From Negativicutes bacterium (lineage in GTDB: Bacteria; Bacillota_C; Negativicutes; Sporomusales_B; JARLHX01): a DNA stretch of 64,000 bases. Made by a program: the position numbers and the translations under genes. Of this stretch, positions 8,542 through 17,586 are shown one piece after another. Below the pieces are notes generated by a model, which made no database searches, had not been told where the DNA came from, and worked only from the letters and a program-made list of their open reading frames with translations. Positions within the stretch are counted from its first letter, which is position 1; every line of letters starts with the position of its first letter. The stretch spans positions 248,001-312,000 of the forward strand of contig JARLHX010000375.1 in assembly GCA_031292035.1 (NCBI GenBank). The letters run 5' to 3'.

Positions 8542-9465
8542 TTACAAACCTTTTTGCTGCAAAAAACGATATGTACCGGCTAATCCTGCCTGCAGATCGG
8601 CAACCGGCTGCCAATCAAGTCCTTTGACCGCCGACCGGTTATCCAGCGACGAGCGGTATATATCGCCCTCCCGTGCCGGCAGGAACTTTCTTTCGATCTG
8701 CCGCCCGGCAACCTTGGCCATCAGCCCTGCCAGATCATTGACACTCACCTCAGTGGCGGTACTGATATTATAGACTCGATTGACGGCGACGGCAAGAAGG
8801 GCCTGGCCATTGGCGGCAGCAACATCGCCGGCATAAATAAAATCGCGAGTCTGACCGCCGTCACCGAAAATGCTAATCGACTGTCCGTTCAAAAACTTGC
8901 GGGCAAAAATGCTGATAACGCCACCTTCGCCGCTGTCACCCTGCCGTTCGCCGTACACGTTGGCATACCGCAATACCACATATTCCATACCAAAAAGTTC
9001 ATTATATAATTTCAGATAATTCTCTGCCACCAGTTTGCTCAGGCCGTAGAACGAGGTTGGTTGAGCAGGGATACTCTCGGCGATGGGAACAGCAGATGTG
9101 TTGCCATACACCGCGGCACTGGAGGCGAAAACAACCCTCTTCACACCGTTTTTACGAGCGGCCTCCAAAACATTGACTGTCCCGAGCACATTCACTTCAC
9201 AGTCGTGGTCTGGCTCCTCCAGCGATTTTGGAACCATTGTCTGCGCTGCCAGATGAATGACGGCATCAAACCTTTCACTGGCAAACAGGCTACTTAAATC
9301 GTCCCTGACGATATCCATTTTGTGAAATTGGGCGCCAGGATTGATATTTTCGCGCAAGCCGGTACTCAAATTGTCGACAATGGCGACTTGATATTTTTTC
9401 CCGAGCAGGTGCTCGACAATGTGCGAACCAATAAACCCCGCTCCCCCAGTTACCACTACTTTCAT
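8542..9465 (-). CDS. NAD-dependent nucleotide-sugar epimerase/dehydratase
   Basis: The 307-residue protein is an extended short-chain dehydrogenase of the GalE/RmlB type. It has the NAD-binding GGAGFIGSH motif (residues 7-15), a conserved SSAAVYG segment (115-121) and the catalytic Y140-x3-K144 pair in YGLSKL. The segment RYANVYGERQ is typical of UDP-glucose or UDP-glucuronate 4-epimerases. It sits between the flippase-like gene (one-base junction at 9465) and the ArnT-like transferases, so it probably supplies the sugar they transfer. The exact nucleotide sugar cannot be told from sequence. Confidence 0.85.
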   Translation of the reverse strand: MKVVVTGGAGFIGSHIVEHLLGKKYQVAIVDNLSTGLRENINPGAQFHKMDIVRDDLSSLFASERFDAVIHLAAQTMVPKSLEEPDHDCEVNVLGTVNVLEAARKNGVKRVVFASSAAVYGNTSAVPIAESIPAQPTSFYGLSKLVAENYLKLYNELFGMEYVVLRYANVYGERQGDSGEGGVISIFARKFLNGQSISIFGDGGQTRDFIYAGDVAAANGQALLAVAVNRVYNISTATEVSVNDLAGLMAKVAGRQIERKFLPAREGDIYRSSLDNRSAVKGLDWQPVADLQAGLAGTYRFLQQKGL

Positions 9466-10460
9466 TATTTCGGCCCCCTATTTAGTTGGTTCAGCAGGAA
9501 ATCCCGCCCGAATATCTTGACGGCAAAATACAACCCGATGGAAAATGGCAGATATTCAGCGACGATCCGCCAAGCTACCGCTAAAACCCCCACCGTCCCC
9601 GGTGGCAAGAGTTCGTTGAACAAGATCACGAAGCCGCCTTCGGCGATGCCGGACCCGCCCGGCGTGGGGGCAAAATACAGCAGGATATTAAGAAAGATCA
9701 TTCGCCCCAGTACCAAGGGCCAGTCGACACTGATCCCCAATCCGAGAAAAAGTACCGGCACTATGCTGTAAAGTGCCAACAGGCTGGCTGCCGACTCGGC
9801 AAACACTCTGAGCATGCTGAGCGGTGCCGCCAAGAGCAGAAACACAGCCCCCCGGGTATCGCGATACAAGGTAAAAACGCGCTTACGCCGGGTCGGTTTG
9901 ATCCTTTTTGTCAAAGCCACCAACAGTTTGACCGACGCGCTGGAGCGCAAAAACCAGACCAGTGCCCCGCAAATCACGATAATGAGCACAGAGGCCACAA
10001 CAAGCACCTGCGGCGGTATCCAGGGGAGCAATCCCGGGTCATAATAAAATACCACAGGAAGACAGACAAAAAGAAACAGCAGCGACATTAGGGTGCGGAT
10101 CAGGACAACCACTGTAGCGATACCGGTGGGCACCCCGGCCCGCCGCAAAAACACGACCTGGGCTACCGCCCCACCTGCCGCACCAGGCGTCAGCAAAGCT
10201 AAAAAGTAGTTGCTGAATATAACCTGTACCGCCTGCAGCAAAGTTATCCGCTGCCCGGCAATATCAACGAGATGCAACAGCCTTGTCCCATCGAAATACA
10301 TTCCCACCGCCATCAAGACGGCGACCAGAACCAGCGACCAAGGCCGAAAGGCTGTCAGATGGCGCAGGGTATGAATGTCCAGGGTAAAATAGATGACAGC
10401 CCCGGAGATACCGACAACAAGGATGACAATAAAAGCCAGGCGTTGATAAAAATTACCCAT
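9465..10460 (-). CDS. UPF0104 / lysylphosphatidylglycerol-synthase-type membrane protein (flippase-like)
   Basis: The 331-residue protein has about eight hydrophobic spans and the conserved features of the UPF0104 (YbhN, LPG synthase transmembrane) family, including a LLTPGAAGGAVAQVVFLRRAG segment shortened here to its key part TPGAAGG, and TPGGSGIAEGG near the C-terminus. Family members lie with glycolipid genes and are thought to flip or support lipid intermediates; some form hopanoid or LPS operons. It overlaps the upstream deacetylase gene by eight bases and touches the epimerase gene, so it is firmly part of this operon. Biochemical role unknown. Confidence 0.8.
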   Translation of the reverse strand: MGNFYQRLAFIVILVVGISGAVIYFTLDIHTLRHLTAFRPWSLVLVAVLMAVGMYFDGTRLLHLVDIAGQRITLLQAVQVIFSNYFLALLTPGAAGGAVAQVVFLRRAGVPTGIATVVVLIRTLMSLLFLFVCLPVVFYYDPGLLPWIPPQVLVVASVLIIVICGALVWFLRSSASVKLLVALTKRIKPTRRKRVFTLYRDTRGAVFLLLAAPLSMLRVFAESAASLLALYSIVPVLFLGLGISVDWPLVLGRMIFLNILLYFAPTPGGSGIAEGGFVILFNELLPPGTVGVLAVAWRIVAEYLPFSIGLYFAVKIFGRDFLLNQLNRGPK

Positions 10461-11307
10461 GTTCCAGCTCCCTGAAAGACACCAACTGAATTTCCTGTGT
10501 AACCAATTGTTCCAATACTTGACTGCTGGTCACTGCAGCCAATTCATTTTGCCAGTGATAGACCCAAGGATAGCTGGAATTCAACAAAGCATCGTCATTG
10601 CCGGGATGCATCATGATTTCGCTTGTTCCCTGCGGCAGAGTATTGATTATGTTCAGCAGGTATTCCTCCCGCATATTGCCGCCAGCCAGCATGCCGAAGA
10701 AAAAATCAGGAACGGCAAACCCACGTTTTTTTGCTTTGCGCCTGGCCACCGCAGCGAGAAAAGATAGCCCGCTCCGCCCAACGACCCGGCCGATGGTGAA
10801 AGGATAGCCACCGGTAAAAAACAAAGACTCGTCAGGTATCCTGAGCGCCTTTACCCCGTTGCGGCCAGCCAAATCGAGCACAATGTCGATAATTCCCGGC
10901 AGAACATGCAAGTGCTGATGGCTGTCCACATGGGTAATCGTAATGCCCCCAGCAACCACCTTGTCGAGCTGGGCGGCCAGTTCCCGCCGCACCTCGGTCA
11001 GATTAATTTTCCCTTGCAGAAAACGGACCATAAACTGCACATAGTTATCCGGAAACCGACCCTCGCGATCTACCAACGAAGGGATGAGAGCCGGATCGGT
11101 AAGCGGCCGTTCGCCCACCAGCGTCAGATGCACGCCGATCCCGAGCCCGAGACAATCGCCGGCCATGGCCAATGCCTCATGAAAGGCAGCACCGCCGGTC
11201 ATCAAAGAGGTGCTGGTGATACAACCGGAGGCATGTCCCGCAATAATCGCCCGGTTTACTGCTGGATGCAGGCCGAAATCATCAGCATTCACAATCAATC
11301 GTTTCAC
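10453..11307 (-). CDS. ChbG/HpnK (YdjC)-family deacetylase
   Basis: The 284-residue protein starts with GTG at 11307, with AAGGGG seven bases before it. It has the metal site of the YdjC family: NADDFGLHPAVN (D8, D9, H14), THVDSHQHLHVLPG in the middle and MMHPGNDD near the C-terminus. Family members deacetylate N-acetyl sugars, for example chitobiose (ChbG) or glucosaminyl hopanoid lipids (HpnK). Because it is first in an operon with a flippase-like protein, an epimerase and ArnT-like transferases, a role on a lipid-linked amino sugar is more likely than chitin use. No signal peptide is seen, so it should act in the cytoplasm. Confidence 0.85.
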   Translation of the reverse strand: MKRLIVNADDFGLHPAVNRAIIAGHASGCITSTSLMTGGAAFHEALAMAGDCLGLGIGVHLTLVGERPLTDPALIPSLVDREGRFPDNYVQFMVRFLQGKINLTEVRRELAAQLDKVVAGGITITHVDSHQHLHVLPGIIDIVLDLAGRNGVKALRIPDESLFFTGGYPFTIGRVVGRSGLSFLAAVARRKAKKRGFAVPDFFFGMLAGGNMREEYLLNIINTLPQGTSEIMMHPGNDDALLNSSYPWVYHWQNELAAVTSSQVLEQLVTQEIQLVSFRELEHG

Positions 11308-11443
11308 ATCATATCCCCTTAAAACCGGTATCCAGAACGTTCCTGCTTCCTACTCTATCTATGTATAAATTCCCAGGTATCACTTCTGCTACTCTTTCTG
11401 ATAATAAATTTAGACTCAAAAGCAATATGAAGGAGGTTTCCGC

Positions 11444-11728
11444 GTGGACAAAAAAACCCAACAATCCAAATCCAAGTATGGAACTTTAACCGCAACATCT
11501 GATGCCAACAACGATTACCAAGCCCAGAGCGACACTACCGGAATGACTTCCGGCGCCTCATCGGCCACCACCAGCAGCAGCGTCGCCGAGTATGGCACCA
11601 TGACCGCAAAATTTGATGCCAACAGCGACTATGGCAAGTCCGGCAGCCAAAACAAGGGTACCAACCAACAGCAACAACAGGCTGGCGGCAAAAAAGTTCA
11701 GACCTCTGACAAAAACATCGGCCACTAA
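11444..11728 (+). CDS. Small low-complexity protein with two repeats; possible gamma-type spore protein
   Basis: The GTG start at 11444 has a strong AAGGAGG seven bases upstream. The 94-residue product is rich in S, T, N, Q, G and A and has no hydrophobic segment. Two copies of a 15-residue unit are visible: KYGTLTATSDANNDY (11-25) and EYGTMTAKFDANSDY (49-63). This design, two similar units ending in N/Q-rich linkers, recalls gamma-type small acid-soluble spore proteins such as SspE, whose repeats carry FGTEFASETNAQ. The resemblance is in architecture and in the YGT...DAN pattern only. Such proteins store amino acids for germination. An intrinsically disordered stress protein is the alternative. 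Confidence 0.65.
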   Translation: MDKKTQQSKSKYGTLTATSDANNDYQAQSDTTGMTSGASSATTSSSVAEYGTMTAKFDANSDYGKSGSQNKGTNQQQQQAGGKKVQTSDKNIGH

Positions 11729-11735
11729 TCACGGC

Positions 11736-11764
11736 AAGGAGGGAGCCTATCTGGTTCCCTCCTT
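11736..11764. terminator. Hairpin between the repeat protein and the DNA methylase
   Basis: A 12-bp stem (AAGGAGGGAGCC with GGTTCCCTCCTT, one G-U pair as RNA, loop of five) directly after the plus-strand gene and touching the stop of the minus-strand methylase. It probably serves as a shared terminator, although the T run is weak. Confidence 0.5.
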
Positions 11765-13752
11765 CATTGTTTCAAGGCAGTGACTGCCGCCGCCCGGTTT
11801 TGCCGACGGCGAGCTATCAGTCTGGCCTCATAACGCTCGACACAATCGATTTCGTCATCGCTCAATCCGTAAATCCGGTATACCAGTTGATCCAGCAACC
11901 CATCCAAAGCACTAATTTTATCATTTAGCGACGTTTCACCAGCCAGTTGTCTTTTGACGAGATTTTGCATCATACCGACAAGCTCTACGGCACGGGCATC
12001 AGCCTCAGTCTGAACGATAACTGGCAAGAGCTCCAGGGTGTCGATATCGGTTTGGGCCATAGCCCTTCCGTATTCAATCGCTACCGCGTGGTAGTAAAAA
12101 GACAGCAAGCGGGAATTGATGAGCATCAGCAAATATTCAAGACTAACAGTCCCGTTTCGCCGGACAAAGCTGTGGATGTTATTCAGATGATAAAAACCGT
12201 CGTCGTCAAGACAAGCCGTCAGAGTGTGCCCGGTTTGCCTGATCAATATTTTCCGGTCGCCCACCACCGCCGGATCCCAGCCGCCTTTATACAAAAGCCC
12301 AGGATCGATATTCAGCCAGTGATCGCGATAGACCAGACCATACCGCTGAATCTGGCTGCCGGATATCAATCCGCGCCGCCAGTTGACGCCATGGGAAGAA
12401 TCGGCAACAATATGGCTCTGCTTGGTTAGCGAGCGGACGCCGGTGTGTCCCGTGGTAAAAAATCCCAGACGCAAACTGTTACTATCTATTTTATCAATCA
12501 AATTTTTAACCGTCAAATCGGAAAAAATACGAAAGCGGTTGTAGGGCAATCCGGCAAAATAACTCTGACCATAATGGGTAAACTCCGTATCTCGCTGCAA
12601 AGCGGCTTTCTCCACTGCCTGACATATAGCCACCGACTGATTCGCTCGAACCACAGGATCACTGCGCTTGGTTAAAACACAGACCGCTGACATCCCCACT
12701 TCAACATGCTTGAAAACCGGTGCTGTGATATGAGCCAGTACCTCTATCGCCGTATGCTCCAATATGTACCGGCGGATTTTTGAATAATAGCGGCCAAGCA
12801 GAAAACTATCGGGGACGATAAACCCCAGTTTCCCCCCCTCCACCAGCATCTCAATCCCGCGTTCCATAAATAGCACATAATAACTTAATTTGTATTCGGC
12901 AGACGCGCTGAAAGCTCGTCGCAGATAGCCTTCATAGTCCGGGTCGAGACGGTTGGCACCGCGCAGCCCGAACGACAGGTAAGGCGGATTGCCGACAACA
13001 AAATCATAACTGGCCGCCCAGAAGGCCTTATCTCTGCCAGTTGAGTTCTCCTCAGGACGCCGCAGGCTGTCGCAGACCAAAAGATTCGGTTGAAGACCGG
13101 AGCTGTCCTCGGGCCTCTTCAGCAGCAGACTGGCGGCCGCAATGTCTGTGGCCAGCGGGTCGATATCAGCCCCCCACAGGTTATGGGTGATAATGTGACG
13201 ATGAATGCCGGCGTCTGACCAATCTTGTCCTGGAAATCTGCCGATTAGAATATTTCGACTCTCAACCAGCTTCTTCCATAAAACATCATAGGCTTTCAGC
13301 AGAAAATAGCCGCAGCCACATGCCGGGTCCAAGACCTTGCGATAGGGATTCAGGGCAAACTCCGCCTGCTCGACGGTATGAGTCATTATAAAATCGATAA
13401 TCTCGGGTGCAGTATAGAAAAGACCCCGCGCCCGGCGGCCGGTCGCGAGTTTTTCATGGATTTCACCTAATAGCCAGACATCGCAGGGTAAATTGTACGA
13501 CCACCTGACAAGGATCGTGTGGATTTCATCAGGCAGATCATCACCGGTAACCGGTAAAAGACATTCAGCCCCGGCGGCCTGCCGCAAAGACGGCAAAGCT
13601 ATCGCCTGGGCAACCACAGCCTCCAAAGGCCCCTGCCCGCGCCAAATGAGCACCAGTATCCTCAGCAAGATCTGGTCTGCCTCGCCCAATCCCTTTTGGC
13701 TTAGCCATTCCGTGATTTGATGACACTCGGCAAAAAACTTTTTCCGATTCAC
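11764..13752 (-). CDS. Solitary N6-adenine DNA methyltransferase (Eco57I/TaqI-like)
   Basis: The protein (662-669 residues) has the order of gamma-type N6-adenine methylases: a helical N-terminal region, GLFYTAPEIIDFIM before motif I, motif I DPACGCGYFLL (near 149-159 of the longest frame) that binds S-adenosylmethionine, and catalytic motif IV NPPY (about 262-265). The C-terminal half (from about 430) looks like a TaqI-type specificity domain. No restriction endonuclease gene is adjacent, so it may be an orphan methylase with a regulatory role. The GTG at 13752 has GAGG nine bases upstream; an ATG at 13773 is possible. Confidence 0.85.
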   Translation of the reverse strand: MNRKKFFAECHQITEWLSQKGLGEADQILLRILVLIWRGQGPLEAVVAQAIALPSLRQAAGAECLLPVTGDDLPDEIHTILVRWSYNLPCDVWLLGEIHEKLATGRRARGLFYTAPEIIDFIMTHTVEQAEFALNPYRKVLDPACGCGYFLLKAYDVLWKKLVESRNILIGRFPGQDWSDAGIHRHIITHNLWGADIDPLATDIAAASLLLKRPEDSSGLQPNLLVCDSLRRPEENSTGRDKAFWAASYDFVVGNPPYLSFGLRGANRLDPDYEGYLRRAFSASAEYKLSYYVLFMERGIEMLVEGGKLGFIVPDSFLLGRYYSKIRRYILEHTAIEVLAHITAPVFKHVEVGMSAVCVLTKRSDPVVRANQSVAICQAVEKAALQRDTEFTHYGQSYFAGLPYNRFRIFSDLTVKNLIDKIDSNSLRLGFFTTGHTGVRSLTKQSHIVADSSHGVNWRRGLISGSQIQRYGLVYRDHWLNIDPGLLYKGGWDPAVVGDRKILIRQTGHTLTACLDDDGFYHLNNIHSFVRRNGTVSLEYLLMLINSRLLSFYYHAVAIEYGRAMAQTDIDTLELLPVIVQTEADARAVELVGMMQNLVKRQLAGETSLNDKISALDGLLDQLVYRIYGLSDDEIDCVERYEARLIARRRQNRAAAVTALKQ

Positions 13753-13835
13753 TGTGCCAATCCTCGTAACCATAATGTTCCGCTAATGTATATTCAGCAG
13801 AGTCTCCCTTTTAGACCTTATCATCCTTGGACGAT

Positions 13836-14624
13836 TCAGTCTGCCAGCGATTCCACATGGGCGGCATACGCACTGTGATTGTGAATGGATTCATAGTTTT
13901 CGCACTCCACCTCGAACCAGGCAACGCCTTTTAAGGCTCTCACTGCCAGCACCAGATCCCGCAGCACATCTTCGACGAATTTCGGATTTTCATAAGCCTG
14001 CTCGGTCAGATGCTTTTCGTCTTCCCGTTTCAATAGCGAATAAACCGGCGCACTGCCTTGGGCCTCCATCAACGTCGCCAGATCTTCGATCCAGATGAAC
14101 TTCCCGGGAAGATATTTGACCTTCGCCCGCATCAAACCGCGCTGATTATGGGCTCCATAGGCGGAGATTTCCCGGCTGCAGGGACACAGGGAAGTAAAAG
14201 GAACCGCCAGACCCAAGGTAAAGTCCAGATGCTGGCCTCTGACTAGACTGCCGGAAAAAAGGCAGTCCAAATCAAGAAGACTTTTCATGCCGCTTACCGG
14301 TGCCGTCTTCTCGATAAAATACTTAAAAGCAATGTCCATGCTGGCCCGCTGCGCATCAAGCCGGTCAATCATATCAGTGAGAATATAGCCCATTTCTTTG
14401 TTGGAAAACGGCTTCTGGCTCCAGTCATTCAGCACTTCGATAAACCGGCTCATGTGAGTCCCTTTATACTCCTGCGGCAAATCAACGGTTAGCTTGATAT
14501 TGGCAAGCACCGACTGGAATGACCCAGCTTTGGTTTTGATTAAAAATGGCAGATGAACTTCACTGACACCTACTTTTTGGATAGCGATGCCGCGCTCATC
14601 GGCCAAATTCTGTACATCTTTCAT
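13836..14624 (-). CDS. folE2: GTP cyclohydrolase FolE2
   Basis: The 262-residue protein has the FolE2 (type IB) signatures: EYKGTHMSRF (52-61) and the catalytic and metal-binding segment around LCPCSREISAYGAHNQRG, with C147, C149 and H159. FolE2 converts GTP to 7,8-dihydroneopterin triphosphate, the entry step to both folate and 7-deazaguanine. It follows queC by about 50 bases on the same strand, which favours supply of the queuosine branch. Type IB enzymes accept metals other than zinc. Length is typical. Confidence 0.93.
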   Translation of the reverse strand: MKDVQNLADERGIAIQKVGVSEVHLPFLIKTKAGSFQSVLANIKLTVDLPQEYKGTHMSRFIEVLNDWSQKPFSNKEMGYILTDMIDRLDAQRASMDIAFKYFIEKTAPVSGMKSLLDLDCLFSGSLVRGQHLDFTLGLAVPFTSLCPCSREISAYGAHNQRGLMRAKVKYLPGKFIWIEDLATLMEAQGSAPVYSLLKREDEKHLTEQAYENPKFVEDVLRDLVLAVRALKGVAWFEVECENYESIHNHSAYAAHVESLAD

Positions 14625-14675
14625 CCATTCTCACTCCCGGAAACGGCGCATAACCTTTTGCGCCCCTCAGTATGG

Positions 14676-15347
14676 TCACTGTTTATAAGAAATTGGGTCG
14701 GTTAGGCCGGCTTCGGCAAAACCCTTCAAACGGAGCAGACAACTGTCGCAGCGCCCGCAGGCCGATTCGCCGCCTGCATAGCAACTGCTGGTCAGATCCA
14801 GCGGCGCTTTGAGCTTGTCTCCCAGCAAGACGATTTCTTTCTTGGACAACTGAATGAGCGGTGTTTCCACAACGATTTTCCGCCCGTCCTGAACAGCTGC
14901 CTTGGTGCTGTAGTCGGCAAGCTGTTGAAAGAGTCCGATAAACTCCGGCCGGCAGTCTGGATAGCCGGAATAATCCAGGGCATTTACGCCGATATAGATA
15001 CGGTCCGCGCCAACCACCTCGGCGTAGCCCAGAGCATAACTCAAAAATATCAGGTTGCGCGCCGGCACATAGGTGGTCGGTATATCCTGTCGGCCGATAT
15101 CTCCCCCGGGCAGGGTAAGCGACAAATCGGTCAAGGCGCTGCCGCCGATGGCACTCATATTAGTCTGAATCACCAGATGGCGTTTGACCCGAAAGTAGGC
15201 CGCCACCTGTCGGGCGCAGTCCAGTTCACGGCTGTGGCGCTGCTGATATTCAAAGCTGATTGGCCAAAGTTCACAACCACTATCCCGGGCAACCGCCATA
15301 CAGACCGTAGAATCCAGTCCGCCTGACAGAAGAACAACTGCTTTCAC
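14676..15347 (-). CDS. queC: 7-cyano-7-deazaguanine (preQ0) synthase QueC
   Basis: QueC turns 7-carboxy-7-deazaguanine into preQ0 with ATP and ammonia in queuosine biosynthesis. The 223-residue protein has the PP-loop SGGLDST (8-14), the YVPARN segment, and the C-terminal zinc motif C-x7-C-x2-C-x2-C in SSCYAGGESACGRCDSCL. The frame is open about 100 codons further upstream, but the family start fits the GTG at 15347, with AAGGAG ten bases before it. The upstream extension crosses the terminator of the HD-GYP gene and is not coding. folE2 follows; queD and queE are not in the window, and no preQ1 riboswitch is seen. Confidence 0.92.
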   Translation of the reverse strand: MKAVVLLSGGLDSTVCMAVARDSGCELWPISFEYQQRHSRELDCARQVAAYFRVKRHLVIQTNMSAIGGSALTDLSLTLPGGDIGRQDIPTTYVPARNLIFLSYALGYAEVVGADRIYIGVNALDYSGYPDCRPEFIGLFQQLADYSTKAAVQDGRKIVVETPLIQLSKKEIVLLGDKLKAPLDLTSSCYAGGESACGRCDSCLLRLKGFAEAGLTDPISYKQ

Positions 15348-15435
15348 GACAACAACACTCCTTATGGTTACTTGAAACATATTATACGATAATACTAGTT
15401 TGTGGTATACCCTCTTCAGCAGCAATGTAAAAGAT

Positions 15436-15457
15436 AAGGCTGTTTTACAACAGCCTT
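15436..15457 (-). terminator. Terminator of the HD-GYP gene
   Basis: A nine-bp stem (AAGGCTGTT with AACAGCCTT, loop of four) starts right at the stop codon of the gene at 15458-16525 and is followed by TATCTTTT on the minus strand. Confidence 0.75.
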
Positions 15458-16525
15458 TTACGCCCCGACTAATCGGACTATGCTGATGTTCTTGCGCTGC
15501 TCCAGGTCGATAAATTCTCCTTCTTCGGTGCGAACAATCGGCCTGGCAGTAGTAGTCTGTCCCAGATAAACCACTTCGGCTTCGCGGCCGTCGTTCAATT
15601 CCACAATATTGCCGATAAAAAAATCGCGAACATTGTTCAAAAACACACTGCAAATGCGGGGGTCCAGTTTATTGTACATATCCATCATCAACGCTTCCAC
15701 GGCCTGGAACGGGGTGGTCTTTTGCTTGTAGACCTTATCGGAGGTCATCGCATCGTAGATATCGGCTACAGCGACAATTTTAGCGAAATCATGAATCTTA
15801 TCGCCTTTGACCCCAAGGGGATATCCGCTGCCGTCCTCCCGTTCATGGTGCTGCAGGATGGCGAACACCACCCCTTGCGGCAGGTCAAGCTCTTTCAGAA
15901 GGTTGTAGCCCTTGGTAGCATGAAGTTTCATCGCATCCATTTCAGCGGTTGTCAATTTTCCCGGTTTGCGCAGAATCTCAAGAGGAATCTGGGTTTTGCC
16001 GACATCATGCAGCAATCCGGCCAGAACCAGATCTTTAAAAGTCTCTCCCTGATAGCCCAGCCAGCGGCCGAGCACCCCACAAAGAACCGCTACATTGATG
16101 GAGTGGTGGAAGGTATAATCATCACGGCGATGAACAACATGTAGATGATTTAGGATGCCGGAGGTGTCAATAACCGGTTCAACGGCGCTATCGGCCAGTT
16201 CCCGCATCTCTTTCAGCGGTACTTGTTTGAAAAAGCGCAATGTCTCAAATGATTTTTTAATGCTGGAAACAGTGTCGTTATATTGCCGGGAAACAGCCTG
16301 TTGCTGGGCGGTAAGCGGTGGCGGCAGCTTTTCCTGAACGTCAACCGTCACCCGGATATCGACATAATCGACATCCCAAGACCTTAGGCGATCTATCAGG
16401 CTGGTAGTCAATACCGTTCCGTCACCCAACGCGAACTTGCCGTTGTCAGTCATCAGGCTGCGCGCAAGCTCCATACCAGGTTGAACTTCATCGACCCGAA
16501 ACCGTTTTGTGCTAATTTGGAGCAT
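15458..16525 (-). CDS. HD-GYP domain protein (c-di-GMP phosphodiesterase-like)
   Basis: The 355-residue protein has an N-terminal region of about 110 residues (DUF3391-like; FRVDEVQPGMELARSLMTDNG) and an HD-GYP domain. Visible metal-site motifs are HHSINVAVL, LLHDVGK, and HHEREDGSGYPLGV, where the GYP part is intact. A C-terminal tail after residue 300 binds nothing recognisable. HD-GYP proteins hydrolyse c-di-GMP or related dinucleotides and control the motile to sessile switch. The ATG at 16525 is chosen because AGGGG lies five bases upstream; the open frame reaches 16564. A second HD-GYP protein with the same layout is at 21140-22210. Confidence 0.85.
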   Translation of the reverse strand: MLQISTKRFRVDEVQPGMELARSLMTDNGKFALGDGTVLTTSLIDRLRSWDVDYVDIRVTVDVQEKLPPPLTAQQQAVSRQYNDTVSSIKKSFETLRFFKQVPLKEMRELADSAVEPVIDTSGILNHLHVVHRRDDYTFHHSINVAVLCGVLGRWLGYQGETFKDLVLAGLLHDVGKTQIPLEILRKPGKLTTAEMDAMKLHATKGYNLLKELDLPQGVVFAILQHHEREDGSGYPLGVKGDKIHDFAKIVAVADIYDAMTSDKVYKQKTTPFQAVEALMMDMYNKLDPRICSVFLNNVRDFFIGNIVELNDGREAEVVYLGQTTTARPIVRTEEGEFIDLEQRKNISIVRLVGA

Positions 16526-16644
16526 TCCTACCCCTCTTCCTCTGGCACTGACTGTTGTCGCCACTAATCTGCAAAAAAGCGACGAGTGGTCTGATATTTA
16601 TATTTCAATACTTTGACATTTTCGGCCGAATTCCTGCAAAAGGG

Positions 16645-17586
16645 CTAAATTTCGTCCATTGTTCTAAAATGTGTCTTGGCCACTTCCACTAGCGCTGGTT
16701 TCCCTCGCTTTTCAGCAAATATTTTAGCTGCCTCGACTACCTGCAATGACGCACCCTTGGGGAAGACTATGCCGAATCGCACCGCCATTTCCTCCATGCG
16801 GTTGAGAAAGCGCTCACGCGCCAGGACAGAAGCCGCTGCCACCGCAATATTCCGTTCGGCTTTCGGTGTCTGCACCAGTAAAATCTGCCGGCCTTTTTCC
16901 ATCAGACGGGACTGAATAAATTTTTCATTCGCGAATTTGTCAGCCAGCGCGAAACGGCAGGGTGCTTTTTGCAGCAAATCCTCCAATACCCGGGCATGAC
17001 CCCAGGCAAGCAAATGATTCAAGTTCTTGCCTTCACCGCGCAACTGACAATAAAGAGCATTATAACGGGCCGGCAACATCTCCAACTCGACAAAATGTCC
17101 GGCGCAAATCTCCCGGATACGGGCCGCCAGCCTTTTCGCCTTGCTATCGGCCAGAGCTTTGCTGTCTTTCACCCCGGCAGCCTCCAGCGCGGCGGCAGTA
17201 GTAGCATCCACCCTAACCGCGGCCACGACCAGCGGCCCAAAGAAATCGCCTTTGCCTGATTCATCAGTACCAATCCAGCAATTGTCGAAACCGGCGACCC
17301 CCTCAAACCCGGGAACTCCGGTCATATCCGCAACATTCGGAGAAGCTGCTGCTGAACGCTCCCCGACAAGTTCCTGCACCGCCTGTTTGAGCGGTAACTT
17401 TGCTGATCCGGCTACAACCAGACTGACTCCCTTTTGGCCGCTATAGACATTCACATAGACGCGGTCGATTCCGTCGGTCACTGTAAGTTGGAAACCATAT
17501 TCCAGCTTCTTTTCAGCGTTAACCACAAACCCGGCGCCACCTAGTTTATCCTTTATGTCCGTTATGTAGTCTTCAATGTCGCTCAT
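16645..17586 (-). CDS. rnhC: Ribonuclease HIII
   Basis: The 313-residue protein has the two-domain layout of RNase HIII: an N-terminal TBP-like substrate-binding domain (about residues 1-85) and a catalytic RNase H fold that starts with GTDESGKGDFFGP, where the DE pair replaces the DG of RNase HII. It removes RNA from RNA-DNA hybrids. The start is uncertain: ATG at 17586 gives the usual N-terminus (MSDIEDYITDIKDKL); the frame extends to 17610. The gene overlaps the end of larC by 14 bases, so it is read with the lar genes. Confidence 0.88.
   Translation of the reverse strand: MSDIEDYITDIKDKLGGAGFVVNAEKKLEYGFQLTVTDGIDRVYVNVYSGQKGVSLVVAGSAKLPLKQAVQELVGERSAAASPNVADMTGVPGFEGVAGFDNCWIGTDESGKGDFFGPLVVAAVRVDATTAAALEAAGVKDSKALADSKAKRLAARIREICAGHFVELEMLPARYNALYCQLRGEGKNLNHLLAWGHARVLEDLLQKAPCRFALADKFANEKFIQSRLMEKGRQILLVQTPKAERNIAVAAASVLARERFLNRMEEMAVRFGIVFPKGASLQVVEAAKIFAEKRGKPALVEVAKTHFRTMDEI

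Noticed and set aside
15348..15457. preQ1 riboswitch in front of queC
   Set aside because: The gap is short and lacks the conserved preQ1 aptamer blocks; it holds only a terminator and a possible promoter.
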